A stretch of DNA of 6,017 nucleotides from Candidatus Methylomirabilota bacterium (lineage in GTDB: Bacteria > Methylomirabilota > Methylomirabilia > Methylomirabilales > JACQHM01), in contig JACQHM010000143.1 of the NCBI GenBank assembly GCA_016199025.1, positions 1 to 6,017 on the forward strand, read 5' to 3'. A program made the position numbers and the translations under genes. The notes beneath the pieces are model-generated. The model was given only the letters and a program-made list of their open reading frames with translations, searched no databases and was not told the origin of the DNA. Position 1 is the stretch's first letter, and each line of letters opens with the position of its first letter. Positions 1 through 5,213 of the stretch are shown here, piece after piece.

Positions 1-61
1 AAATGATCCTTGGCACTCGTCCGGTTTCCGTTGGCCATGCACTTGGGAGGGAACACTCAGC

Positions 62-142
62 TTGAGTCCTGCGAAATCCCTGGATCATGACAAATTGCGG
101 GCAACCCTGTCTGCCGGTCGGTTCGAGTGGAAAAGGACATGA
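62..142 (+). pseudogene. Possible N-terminal stump of a DUF4258-type toxin
   Basis: A 26-codon frame from TTG, 9 nt after GGGAGGGA (45-52), ends in TGA overlapping the ATG of the zinc-finger gene as ATGA. Its second half reads LRATLSAGRFEWKRT. From memory this resembles the start of DUF4258 proteins (a helix followed by a G-R-x-E-W-R-x-H-A-type segment), which are the usual upstream toxin partners of YgiT-type antitoxins. The expected conserved His and the remaining 60 or so residues are absent, as if a deletion joined the toxin start to the antitoxin start. What is seen is the open frame, the ATGA overlap and the motif-like segment. The family link is inference, because the match is short and the frame could be chance. 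Confidence 0.3.
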
Positions 143-375
143 AAGAACCAAGCACGAAAAGTCTGTGCCCGATCTGTGGGGGAAAGAAGACCGCCGGAAA
201 AACCACGTACAGTGTGGACCTCGGCTTTGGCATTGTTGTTGTCCGCAACGTGCCGGCCACCGTCTGCAGCCAGTGTGGGGAAGAGTGGATCGGCGCCGAG
301 ACCGCTCGCGAGCTGGAACGGCTGGTGGACGAAGCCCGCCAGAAGCGCCATCAGGTGGAGGTTCTCTCCCTGTAG
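139..375 (+). CDS. YgiT-type zinc-finger protein, probable antitoxin
   Basis: This is a 78-aa protein with two zinc-binding knuckles, CPIC at residues 10-13 and CSQC at 43-46, the second followed by GEEW. A beta-rich stretch separates them (TTYSVDLGFGIVVVRNVPATVC) and a charged helix closes the protein. This is the layout of the YgiT/MqsA N-terminal zinc-finger family (CxxCG...CxxCGE). These proteins usually act as antitoxins or autoregulators next to a DUF4258-type toxin. It lacks the C-terminal helix-turn-helix of full MqsA, as most short family members do. A GTG at 127 is an in-frame alternative start, giving 82 aa. I prefer ATG 139 because it overlaps the preceding frame as ATGA and gives the usual length. 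Neither start has an ideally spaced ribosome site. No intact partner toxin lies beside it here, so it may be an orphan. Confidence 0.82.
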   Translation: MKEPSTKSLCPICGGKKTAGKTTYSVDLGFGIVVVRNVPATVCSQCGEEWIGAETARELERLVDEARQKRHQVEVLSL

Positions 376-411
376 CGGGTGGGGCACGTTCTTGCAACCA
401 GAGGAACAGCG

Positions 412-456
412 ATGAAGCAGGAGCGGTGCGGGATCGCTGTAGGAGGGATGCGATGA
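412..456 (+). CDS. 14-codon upstream ORF overlapping the next gene
   Basis: ATG at 412 follows GAGGA (401-405) at 6 nt spacing and opens a 14-codon frame, MKQERCGIAVGGMR. It stops at TGA 454-456, overlapping the ATG of the 236-aa gene as ATGA. The ribosome site of the downstream gene (AGGAGGG, 441-447) lies inside this frame. Translating the leader would therefore carry ribosomes across that site and could couple the two starts. The peptide matches nothing I recognise and has no run of a single amino acid, so classic attenuation is not suggested. It may be a regulatory leader, or a chance frame. Confidence 0.35.
   Translation: MKQERCGIAVGGMR
441..447 (+). promoter_or_regulatory. Shine-Dalgarno site fixing the start at 453
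   Basis: AGGAGGG ends 5 nt before ATG 453. The open frame extends upstream to 87 without a stop, but that extension overlaps the zinc-finger gene in another frame. This site is the reason to start the gene at 453. Confidence 0.8.
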
Positions 457-1163
457 AGAAGACGCTGTCCATTGCCGATCCCACCATTGCCCAGGTGCTG
501 GAGCGATTTCTCGACGACCAGGCGAAGCGGCTTAAGCCCCAAACGCTGAGTCAGTACCAGAGCATCATCGAACTCCTCCAGCACAGCCTGAACGGGTATG
601 CCTACCAGTATCTCGACAAGGACGAGTCCATGCTCCTCGACCGCCTGGAAAAGGAGCAAAGACTTGAGTTCTGCCAGGTCTTCGGGCCCGAGAAGATCCT
701 GCCGAACATCGATGAGTTCCTGGGGTACTTCATGGTCCGCAAGGTGATGGCTGGGAAGGATCTGCTCCGGGCGGCGGGGACCGTGACGAAGAAGCTGGCC
801 CGGTGGCTGGCCGAGCACGGCTACGCCGAGGCCGAGGAAGTGGAGGATGCGATGGAGCGCGGCGCCGAGGCGGCCCGAGACCTCCCGAAGGCGGAAGACC
901 TCGCCGAGCGTCTCTGGCGCTTCGTGGACGACCAGGAGCCAACCCCCGTTCTCGAGGAGATCGACGATTACTTCTCCATCACCCGGGTAGAGCTGGGGAA
1001 AATTTGGCTTTCACCCTTGACCAGAAAGGGTGAGATCGGGCCCTTCGTCGTGCCGCGCTCCATCAGCGACCGGTGCGTCGTGGGGTGGAACGTGTCCCTC
1101 CGCGTGGGGCGGACGGCGAGAGGCTGGCGGATTCTCGAGGTAGGGAACGTCTACCCACTCTGA
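453..1163 (+). CDS. Conserved hypothetical protein, 236 aa, integrase-SAM-like N-terminus
   Basis: The start is ATG 453, set by AGGAGGG 5 nt upstream. The protein has three parts. Residues 8-55 are helical (TIAQVLERFLDDQAKRLKPQ, then TLSQYQSIIELLQ), resembling the SAM-like core-binding fold at the N-terminus of tyrosine recombinases. Residues 75-120 contain FGPEKILPNIDEFLGYFMVR and KKLARWLAEHGY. After an acidic helix (125-160), a C-terminal beta-rich module of about 65 residues ends GRTARGWRILEVGNVYPL. The catalytic recombinase domain is absent, so this is not an integrase. No enzyme motif or membrane segment is visible. It is followed after 23 nt by the TPR-like gene on the same strand, so the two are probably co-transcribed. 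I believe similar proteins occur in other high-GC environmental bacteria, but their function is unknown to me. Confidence 0.85.
   Translation: MKKTLSIADPTIAQVLERFLDDQAKRLKPQTLSQYQSIIELLQHSLNGYAYQYLDKDESMLLDRLEKEQRLEFCQVFGPEKILPNIDEFLGYFMVRKVMAGKDLLRAAGTVTKKLARWLAEHGYAEAEEVEDAMERGAEAARDLPKAEDLAERLWRFVDDQEPTPVLEEIDDYFSITRVELGKIWLSPLTRKGEIGPFVVPRSISDRCVVGWNVSLRVGRTARGWRILEVGNVYPL
1011..1033. repeat. Perfect 8-bp inverted repeat inside the 236-aa gene
   Basis: TCACCCTT (1011-1018) and AAGGGTGA (1026-1033) are perfect inverted copies around a 7-nt loop. They encode part of the SPLTRKGE segment. No T-run follows, so this is not a terminator. It could be an operator-like site or a coincidence of coding sequence. 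Confidence 0.35.
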
Positions 1164-1186
1164 ACGAGCAACGGGGAGGGAGATTG

Positions 1187-2711
1187 ATGCAGAGAGACAG
1201 AGCTAAACGATCGGGCCAGGCCAGGGCCCTCGCCTCCTTCTTAGAGGCCCTGGAGAGACGCCTTGGCGAGATGAGCGGCGAGGAGCTTCGGGAGGTGCTC
1301 CTCGGCCATGCCGAGCGGCTCCCGCCCGAGGAGCGGGAGGGGTTCCTCGCCATCTTTGCCGGGGTGGCCGCGGCAAGACCGCGACAGGGAGGCAAAGCTC
1401 GGAAACCCCGACGGGACGAGGCGCTCATCGGGGACGTCGAACGCTTTGTGGAGGACATCCGGTCCGGTACCTACTATGAAGGCTGGGGCTGGGATCAGGA
1501 GCTGCACGAGGAGCGGGCCTTCGGCGACGAATCATGGGCCGGCGAGATGGATGCCCTGTTCGAGAGGGCCCACGAGGCCTTCCTGGAGGGAGACCTTGCC
1601 CTGGCGCGGGAGGCGTATAGCCGGCTCCTCAAGGCCTTCCATCTCAATGAGGACACGGGGACCTTCTGCGGCCCCGAGCCGCCGCAGGAGATGGTCGAGA
1701 CCGATGTGTCGGAGGCCAAGGCGCGCTACCTGAGGAGCGTCTACGAGACAACCCCTCAGGCCGAGCGGGTGGATCGGCTCCTGGAGGAGATGGAGGACCT
1801 GTGCTACGTGGGCGGGCATGTCGGGCTTCGGGGGGTGATGGAGGCCCGGCGCCCCCCCCTCCCTGACCTGGAGGCCTTCCTGCCCCCCTGGGTAGGGCGC
1901 CTCCGCGGATACGAGGGGAACCGTTACACCTTCCGTGTCGGGGTCCGGAAACTCCTCGCCGAGGCGGTAGAACTCCAACGGGGGACCGAGGGGCTAGCCG
2001 ATCTCGCGCGGACCGATGGGCGCCTTCACCCGGAGGCGTACCTGGATTGGGTAGAAGCCCTGATCCGCGAGGGAGAAATGGCAGAAGCGATCGCTGCGGC
2101 CCGCGAGGCCCTCCGCGAGATGCCACCCGAGGGGACGACGCGCGCCCAGGTTGCGGAACGGCTGGCGCATCTGGCCCTGGAGGGCGGCGATGGGGACCTT
2201 TGCCTGGAGGCGCGCCGGGAGGCCTTCCGGGCCTTGCCGACAACTACCAGCCTTCTCGCCCTCTGTGAGGCGGCGGCCGTGGACCGGACCGAAGAGGTGA
2301 TCGCCGCCGAGGCTGACCGGGTGCAGGCCCTCATCCCGATGCCGGAGGGGGACCTGCCTCACCTCTCCAGCGGCTTCGGGGAGAACTACCGCCTCGTCTG
2401 CCTGCTCCTCCTTCTCGCAGGGCGGGGGGAGACGGCCATCGAGCTCCTCAGGCGGGCGCCCTCCCTCGGGTGGAGCAGCCCCGGACATCCCGGCCCCCTC
2501 ATGCTCCCTTATCTCCTCGTTGCCGCCACGGGCCGCCGCCATCGCCGTCGCGTGCGCCGAGTCCCTGGCCCTGGCAGCGGATCGGGCGAGGGGGGCCGAC
2601 TTCCTCCGCATTATCCGGGAGCGGTATCCCCGCCACTACGCCTTCCGACAGGCGCTGGACGCTGCCACCCGGAGGTCGCCCCTCCTTCCGCCGCCCCCGG
2701 CCAAACGGTAG
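1187..2711 (+). pseudogene. TPR-like helical repeat protein with a C-terminal frameshift
   Basis: The start is ATG 1187, just after the purine-rich GGGGAGGGAG (1173-1182). The first frame reads through 449 convincing residues. These comprise a charged N-terminal helix region (1-60), the aromatic GTYYEGWGWDQELHEE (94-109), and TPR-like helix pairs at about 120-150 (FERAHEAFLEGDLALAREAY) and 284-313 (DWVEALIREGEMAEAIAAAR), ending PGHPGPLMLPYLLVAATG. After about 2531 this frame becomes Arg/Pro/Gly-rich nonsense running to 2839. The frame shifted by one base then reads AAAIAVACAESLALAADRAR and ERYPRHYAFRQALDAATRRS, a sensible helical ending with stop at 2709-2711. An indel or small deletion near 2528-2540 is therefore very likely, unless the assembly is wrong. 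No catalytic motif is seen. Such proteins usually serve as protein-protein scaffolds, but no partner is known; the 236-aa neighbour is the obvious candidate. Confidence 0.75.
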
Positions 2712-2732
2712 GCCCGATCAAGGGCGACGCCC

Positions 2733-2749
2733 CTTCCTCATTGAGGAAG
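2733..2749. repeat. Short perfect hairpin in the spacer
   Basis: CTTCCTC ATT GAGGAAG forms a 7-bp stem with a 3-nt loop, 21 nt after the stop of the TPR-like gene. A terminator would sit here, but no T-run follows on the + strand (CGTTCAGG), so intrinsic termination is not well supported. Confidence 0.4.
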
Positions 2750-2780
2750 CGTTCAGGTATCAGCCGCCTGCGACGAGCGC

Positions 2781-2812
2781 CTCGGCTGAGCTCGGCCGAA
2801 GCCTCAGTCGAG
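2781..2812. repeat. Second hairpin in the spacer
   Basis: CTCGGCTGAG (2781-2790) and CTCAGTCGAG (2803-2812) pair over 10 positions with one G-U wobble, around a 12-nt loop that itself contains CGGCCG. No T-run follows. It may act as an RNA processing or stability hairpin. Apart from the two hairpins, the 2712-2870 spacer shows no gene and no convincing promoter. Confidence 0.4.
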
Positions 2813-2884
2813 TGTCAGCTTTCCGTAAATTGGATGTGAGATGTTGGGTGGAGGCCTCTGAAAGAGTGAAAGGAGGGTACCAGG

Positions 2885-3136
2885 ATGTTTGGTGCGGGAA
2901 AATATCGTGTGGATGGGCAGATCGTGAACACTGAGACCGGGCGGACGGTGCCGTCCGATGAGCCCCTGTTCATCATCCGGGCCCAGGACAAGCTGGCCCC
3001 GGCCGCCATCCGGGCCTATGCCCGGCTCCTCCGGGAGAAGAAGCTCACCAAGGCCGCCCTCGCCGTTGGCAAGTACGCCAAGGAGGTCGAGGCCTGGCAG
3101 AAGGCCCACAAAGAGCGGGTCAAGTTACCCGATTAA
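2885..3136 (+). CDS. Small conserved hypothetical protein, 83 aa
   Basis: ATG 2885 is preceded by AGGAGGG (2871-2877) at 7 nt, a strong ribosome site. The N-terminal half, GKYRVDGQIVNTETGRTVPS then DEPLFIIRAQDKLAPAAI, reads like a compact beta-hairpin followed by a helix. The second half is a Lys/Arg/Ala-rich helical region (YARLLREKKLTKAALAVGKY) with an amphipathic tail ending VKLPD. There is no signal peptide, membrane segment, cysteine cluster or recognised catalytic motif. I recall similar short proteins with the DGQ...P.DEP.F..RAQDKLA pattern from phages and environmental bacteria, but I cannot assign a function. It stands alone between the hairpin spacer and the toxin-antitoxin pair, with 129 nt to the next confident gene. 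It is probably cytosolic. Confidence 0.75.
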   Translation: MFGAGKYRVDGQIVNTETGRTVPSDEPLFIIRAQDKLAPAAIRAYARLLREKKLTKAALAVGKYAKEVEAWQKAHKERVKLPD

Positions 3137-3169
3137 GAGGATATCTCATGCCATGAAGGGTACCAGGCT

Positions 3170-3229
3170 ATGGCTGCAAAAGATCGGGCGACCGCTGAAG
3201 AGAACCTCCTGGCCGGTAGAGCATGGTAA
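3170..3229 (+). pseudogene. Possible HEPN-protein start, truncated after 19 residues
   Basis: ATG 3170 opens MAAKDRATAEENLLAGRAW and then stops at TAA. The AEENLLAGRAW segment resembles the first helix of UPF0332/HEPN proteins (typically ...ENLRAARxLLEAGxYxxA). The ten bases GGGTACCAGG just upstream (3158-3167) are identical to those before the 2885 gene (2875-2884), where they form part of a good leader. This suggests a real former gene start whose body was lost. The resemblance is short and from memory, so chance is quite possible. Confidence 0.2.
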
Positions 3230-3265
3230 AGGTCCTCTCGAAGTCACAAGCATAAGGAGCGTGTC

Positions 3266-3496
3266 ATGCAAGCGTACCGTAAGCTGATCGCCGTGCCGAA
3301 AGACCGCAAGATCGCCCTGGAAAAGGTGCCGTTTAAACCAGGGACGCCAGTCGAGGTCATCGTGATCCCGGCCGAAACGGTGCCGAGTGATATTTACGCC
3401 TACACGGCGGAGTTGGTCAAGCGGAAGAAGATCCCACGATATACCCTGAGGGAGATCGAACGGATCGTCCACGAGAGCCGGGGCGTCCGTGCCTGA
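3266..3496 (+). CDS. Probable antitoxin of the PIN toxin, 76 aa
   Basis: ATG 3266 follows TAAGGAG (3253-3259) at 6 nt. The N-terminal part (residues 3-35) alternates beta strands: YRKLIAVPKDRKIALEKVPF, then KPGTPVEVIVIP. This is the pattern of AbrB/MazE-like swapped-hairpin DNA-binding modules. The C-terminal part is a basic helical tail (YTAELVKRKKIPRYTLREIE) that would suit wrapping the toxin. The gene overlaps the PIN toxin by 8 bp, a standard antitoxin-first arrangement with translational coupling. By analogy it would neutralise the toxin and repress its own operon. I did not see a clear operator upstream. The assignment rests mainly on context and the beta-hairpin pattern. The exact antitoxin family is not recognised. 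Confidence 0.75.
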   Translation: MQAYRKLIAVPKDRKIALEKVPFKPGTPVEVIVIPAETVPSDIYAYTAELVKRKKIPRYTLREIERIVHESRGVRA

Positions 3497-3902
3497 GCGG
3501 GTCATCTTCGATACCAACGTGCTCATCTCCGGCTATCTCTGGAGAGGGCTGCCCCGCCGTGCCCTGGAGCACGCGCGAAGAGGCCGATACACGCTCCTGC
3601 TATCCCAGCAAACGATCGAGGAATTCATCCGGATTCTCGGATCACCAAAATTCGGTCTGACGGCCGAGGAGATCGTGCCGATCCTGGCTGATCTTACCTC
3701 CTTGGCCGAATTCGTCGAGGTGCGCGAGACGGTATCGGTGATCCGGGAGGATCCAACCGACAACATCTTCCTGGGTCCTGCTGTCCAGGGAGACGCAGCG
3801 TATATCGTCTCCGGTGATCGCCACCTGCTCCGGCTCAAGGAGTTCCGTGGGAGTCGGATCGTTACCACTCGCCAGTTTCTGAGGCTTCTGGGCCTGGAGT
3901 AA
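3489..3902 (+). CDS. PIN-family toxin, probable ribonuclease, 137 aa
   Basis: The GTG start lies inside the end of the antitoxin gene. The sequence shows the full PIN fold signature. D8 sits in VIFDTNVLISG and E44/E45 in QQTIEEFIRIL. D91 is in EDPTDNIFL, and D110 is in YIVSGDRHLL. These match the four acidic positions that bind divalent metal in PIN nucleases. The FDTNVLISG, DPTDN and SGDRHLL motifs place it in the 'putative toxin-antitoxin system toxin component, PIN family' group (COG1569-like) rather than classic VapC. Its length is normal and the gene looks intact. LGPAVQGDAAYIV differs from the more usual LACA..G.ADYIV, but the changed positions are not the catalytic acids. Expected activity is metal-dependent RNA cleavage held in check by the upstream antitoxin. 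Its RNA target is unknown. Confidence 0.92.
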   Translation: MPERVIFDTNVLISGYLWRGLPRRALEHARRGRYTLLLSQQTIEEFIRILGSPKFGLTAEEIVPILADLTSLAEFVEVRETVSVIREDPTDNIFLGPAVQGDAAYIVSGDRHLLRLKEFRGSRIVTTRQFLRLLGLE

Positions 3903-3933
3903 CCCAGGCTTGAAACCGGAAGGAGGGCTTACG

Positions 3934-4038
3934 ATGAAGATACCCTGGCGTAGTCGCTGGTGGATACTGGTGGTCACGTCTTGGGTATCTCTGTCAGACG
4001 CCTTTCCGAAGGTGATTGCTTCGCTTCGCTCGCAATGA
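3934..4038 (+). pseudogene. Truncated membrane-protein start (34 codons)
   Basis: ATG 3934 follows AGGAGGG (3921-3927) at 6 nt, one of the best ribosome sites in the window. It opens MKIPWRSRWWILVVTSWVSL and stops at TGA 4036-4038. Basic residues followed by an aromatic/hydrophobic stretch resemble the N-terminus of an MFS-type permease or another inner-membrane protein. The frame runs into the repeat-like sequence at 4013-4040, which supplies the last codons and the stop. This is probably the remnant of a transporter cut off by rearrangement. A genuine small membrane peptide is the alternative. Confidence 0.35.
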
Positions 4039-4040
4039 CA
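4013..4040. repeat. Repeat-like element with GCGAGCGAAGCGAAGC core
   Basis: ATTGC (4015-4019) and GCAAT (4032-4036) flank a TTCGCTTCGCTC core. On the - strand it reads TGTCATTGCGAGCGAAGCGA and continues to AGCAATCA. I recall closely similar strings (cattgcgagcgaagcgaagcaat) as widespread dispersed intergenic repeats in bacterial genomes. Only one copy is in this window, so repetition cannot be shown here. Confidence 0.5.
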
Positions 4041-4059
4041 GCGGCTGGATGAAGCCGGC

Positions 4060-4080
4060 GAACGGTTACGGGAACGGTTA
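4060..4080. repeat. Two direct copies of GAACGGTTA
   Basis: GAACGGTTA occurs at 4060-4068 and 4072-4080 with a 12-bp period. The second copy contains the stop codon of the PAC2 gene on the - strand. This lies in the 175-nt convergent spacer between the PIN and PAC2 genes, where I see no clear terminator with a T-run. Confidence 0.5.
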
Positions 4081-5007
4081 GCCCTGGTCCGGTTTGGGGC
4101 GGTGCTGGCGGAGGAACTGCTCCAGCTCTTTCATCAGGTCTCCCGTGCTGGGAAGCTCCCCGACGGACTCCGGCGCGGGCGCTCCTGTCTCCAGATCCCT
4201 GGCTTCGAGCGCCTGGATGTAGGCCTGGATCTTCGGATCCTTGGCCATGATATCGGCCAGTTGGGCGTCAAACTGCCCTGCCGTCTCCTCAAGCTCCGAG
4301 AAGTCCGCGCTCCATTCCAGGAACTCCGCAATGCGCTCGGCCAGGGCGAGGATGGCCCTGGGGTTCGTGGTGGTGGCGACGTAGTGCGGAACGCTGGCCC
4401 AAAGGCTGGCGCAGGGAAACCCTTCCTGACGAGAGATATGGCTCAAGACCCCGACGATGCCCGTCGGGCCTTCGTACCGGGTCGGCGTGATCCGCAGGCG
4501 GGCGGCCAGCTCGTGATCAGTAGCGGATCCGATGATACGGATGGGGCGTGTATGCGGCGCCTCGGCCAGGAGCGCCCCCAGGGTGAGGACCAGCGTGACC
4601 TGCTGCTGGCGGGCGAGGGTCAGGATGGCCTGGCAGTACTGCCTCCAGCGGAGATGGGGCTCGATGCCGATCCCCACGATGACATCCCGGGCCAGATCCG
4701 GAGCCTGGCTGTAGAAGAACTCGTTGGCCGGCCAGATGATCTCCCGCTCCGTTGTCGATCCAGGTTTGAAGCGGATAAACGGCCGGGTCAAGCCGAAATG
4801 GTAAAACTCCTCGGGGTCGAGGCGGGCGAAGGGCCGTGCCGACCACCGCTCACAGAGGAGCTTAGCCGTCGTCGTCGCCACCTCGGCGGCATCGTTCCAT
4901 CCGGCGAAGGCCAACAAGAGAATGGGGCGGCGAAGAGGGGGAGGGGTTTCCTCGACGATCAACGGCATCACAGGCCGATCCTCCCCCGATGATGGTTGTC
5001 CTCTCAT
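4078..5007 (-). CDS. PAC2 family protein, 309 aa
   Basis: This protein belongs to the PAC2 (proteasome assembly chaperone 2-like, COG2047-like) family. Diagnostic segments in order are LLAFAGWNDAAE (31-42), VGIGIEPHLRWRQYC (111-125), LGALLAEAPHTRP (143-155), SATDHELAARL (161-171), RYEGPTGIVGVL (177-188) and SLWASVPHYVATTTNPRAIL (201-220). A helical C-terminal tail includes DADIMAKDPKIQAYIQ-like residues (about 250-265). Length and motif order are typical of bacterial members, whose molecular role is not settled; archaeal and eukaryotic relatives help proteasome assembly. The frame stays open to 5193, but I start it at ATG 5007 because GGAGGA lies 5 nt upstream and the extension reads through a repeat-rich spacer. 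M14 (4968) is an alternative. No proteasome or Pup-pathway gene is in view. It is convergent with the PIN cluster and downstream of the nitrilase-like gene, 206 nt apart. Confidence 0.92.
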   Translation of the reverse strand: MRGQPSSGEDRPVMPLIVEETPPPLRRPILLLAFAGWNDAAEVATTTAKLLCERWSARPFARLDPEEFYHFGLTRPFIRFKPGSTTEREIIWPANEFFYSQAPDLARDVIVGIGIEPHLRWRQYCQAILTLARQQQVTLVLTLGALLAEAPHTRPIRIIGSATDHELAARLRITPTRYEGPTGIVGVLSHISRQEGFPCASLWASVPHYVATTTNPRAILALAERIAEFLEWSADFSELEETAGQFDAQLADIMAKDPKIQAYIQALEARDLETGAPAPESVGELPSTGDLMKELEQFLRQHRPKPDQG

Positions 5008-5012
5008 TAGAA

Positions 5013-5018
5013 TCCTCC
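5013..5018 (-). promoter_or_regulatory. Shine-Dalgarno site fixing the PAC2 start
   Basis: On the - strand GGAGGA sits 5 nt before ATG 5007. This argues against the longer frame that stays open to 5193. Confidence 0.8.
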
Positions 5019-5064
5019 AGTTTCCACAGTAGGCTGCCACACACCCCCTCCCTGGCATCAGTGA

Positions 5065-5130
5065 AGCGTTGGAGTGTGAGAGGGTGCGAGCGGTATTGCC
5101 TTCGCTCCCACGCTCTCCCTCTCTCACGCT
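5065..5130. repeat. Long imperfect inverted repeat (28-nt arms)
   Basis: Arms at 5065-5092 and 5103-5130 match at 22 of 28 positions by eye, around a 10-nt loop. Both begin or end with AGCGT/ACGCT. No T-run follows on either strand, so it is not an ordinary terminator. It occupies the middle of the spacer between the nitrilase-like and PAC2 genes, both on the - strand. It could be a REP/MITE-like element or an mRNA-stability hairpin. A smaller CCCC-TTGAA-GGGG hairpin lies just beside it at 5136-5148. Confidence 0.6.
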
Positions 5131-5185
5131 AAAACCCCCTTGAAGGGGAAGGTGACGGATAAGGGTGTCTAGCCTTGGGCCTCCC

Positions 5186-5208
5186 CTAGCCACTAGGCAC
5201 TAGCCACT
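5186..5208. repeat. Two direct copies of CTAGCCACT
   Basis: CTAGCCACT occurs at 5186-5194 and 5200-5208 with a 14-bp period, separated by AGGCA. It sits just downstream of the nitrilase-like stop codon. Together with the inverted repeat it makes the whole 5008-5213 spacer repeat-rich and gene-free. Confidence 0.5.
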
Positions 5209-5213
5209 GCTCT

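Noticed and set aside
87..452. N-terminal extension of the 236-aa gene back to 87
   Set aside because: It overlaps the zinc-finger gene in another frame, its translation is Arg/Gly/Ser-rich without fold-like pattern, and ATG 453 has a strong ribosome site.
453..1163. Tyrosine recombinase or integrase
   Set aside because: Only the SAM-like N-terminal helices resemble integrases; the catalytic domain with its Arg-His-Arg-Tyr set is absent.
1994..2611. Long - strand ORF opposite the TPR-like gene
   Set aside because: Its translation is low-complexity and Arg/Gly/Pro-rich, mirroring the codon bias of the real + strand gene.
2532..2839. C-terminal tail of the TPR-like ORF to 2839 as real protein
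   Set aside because: It is Arg/Pro/Gly/Ser-rich and unlike the preceding helical protein; the adjacent frame gives a much better continuation ending at 2711.
4060..4080. Start of a CRISPR array or attachment site
   Set aside because: Only two 9-bp copies at a 12-bp period, with no spacer-sized units, no tRNA and no integrase nearby.
4102..4992. Long + strand ORF (296 aa) opposite the PAC2 gene
   Set aside because: It is an antisense shadow of a clearly recognisable PAC2 protein in GC-rich DNA, with no ribosome site or family motif.
5008..5193. N-terminal extension of the PAC2 gene
   Set aside because: The extension reads through the inverted repeat and direct repeats, lacks PAC2 features, and ATG 5007 has GGAGGA at ideal distance.
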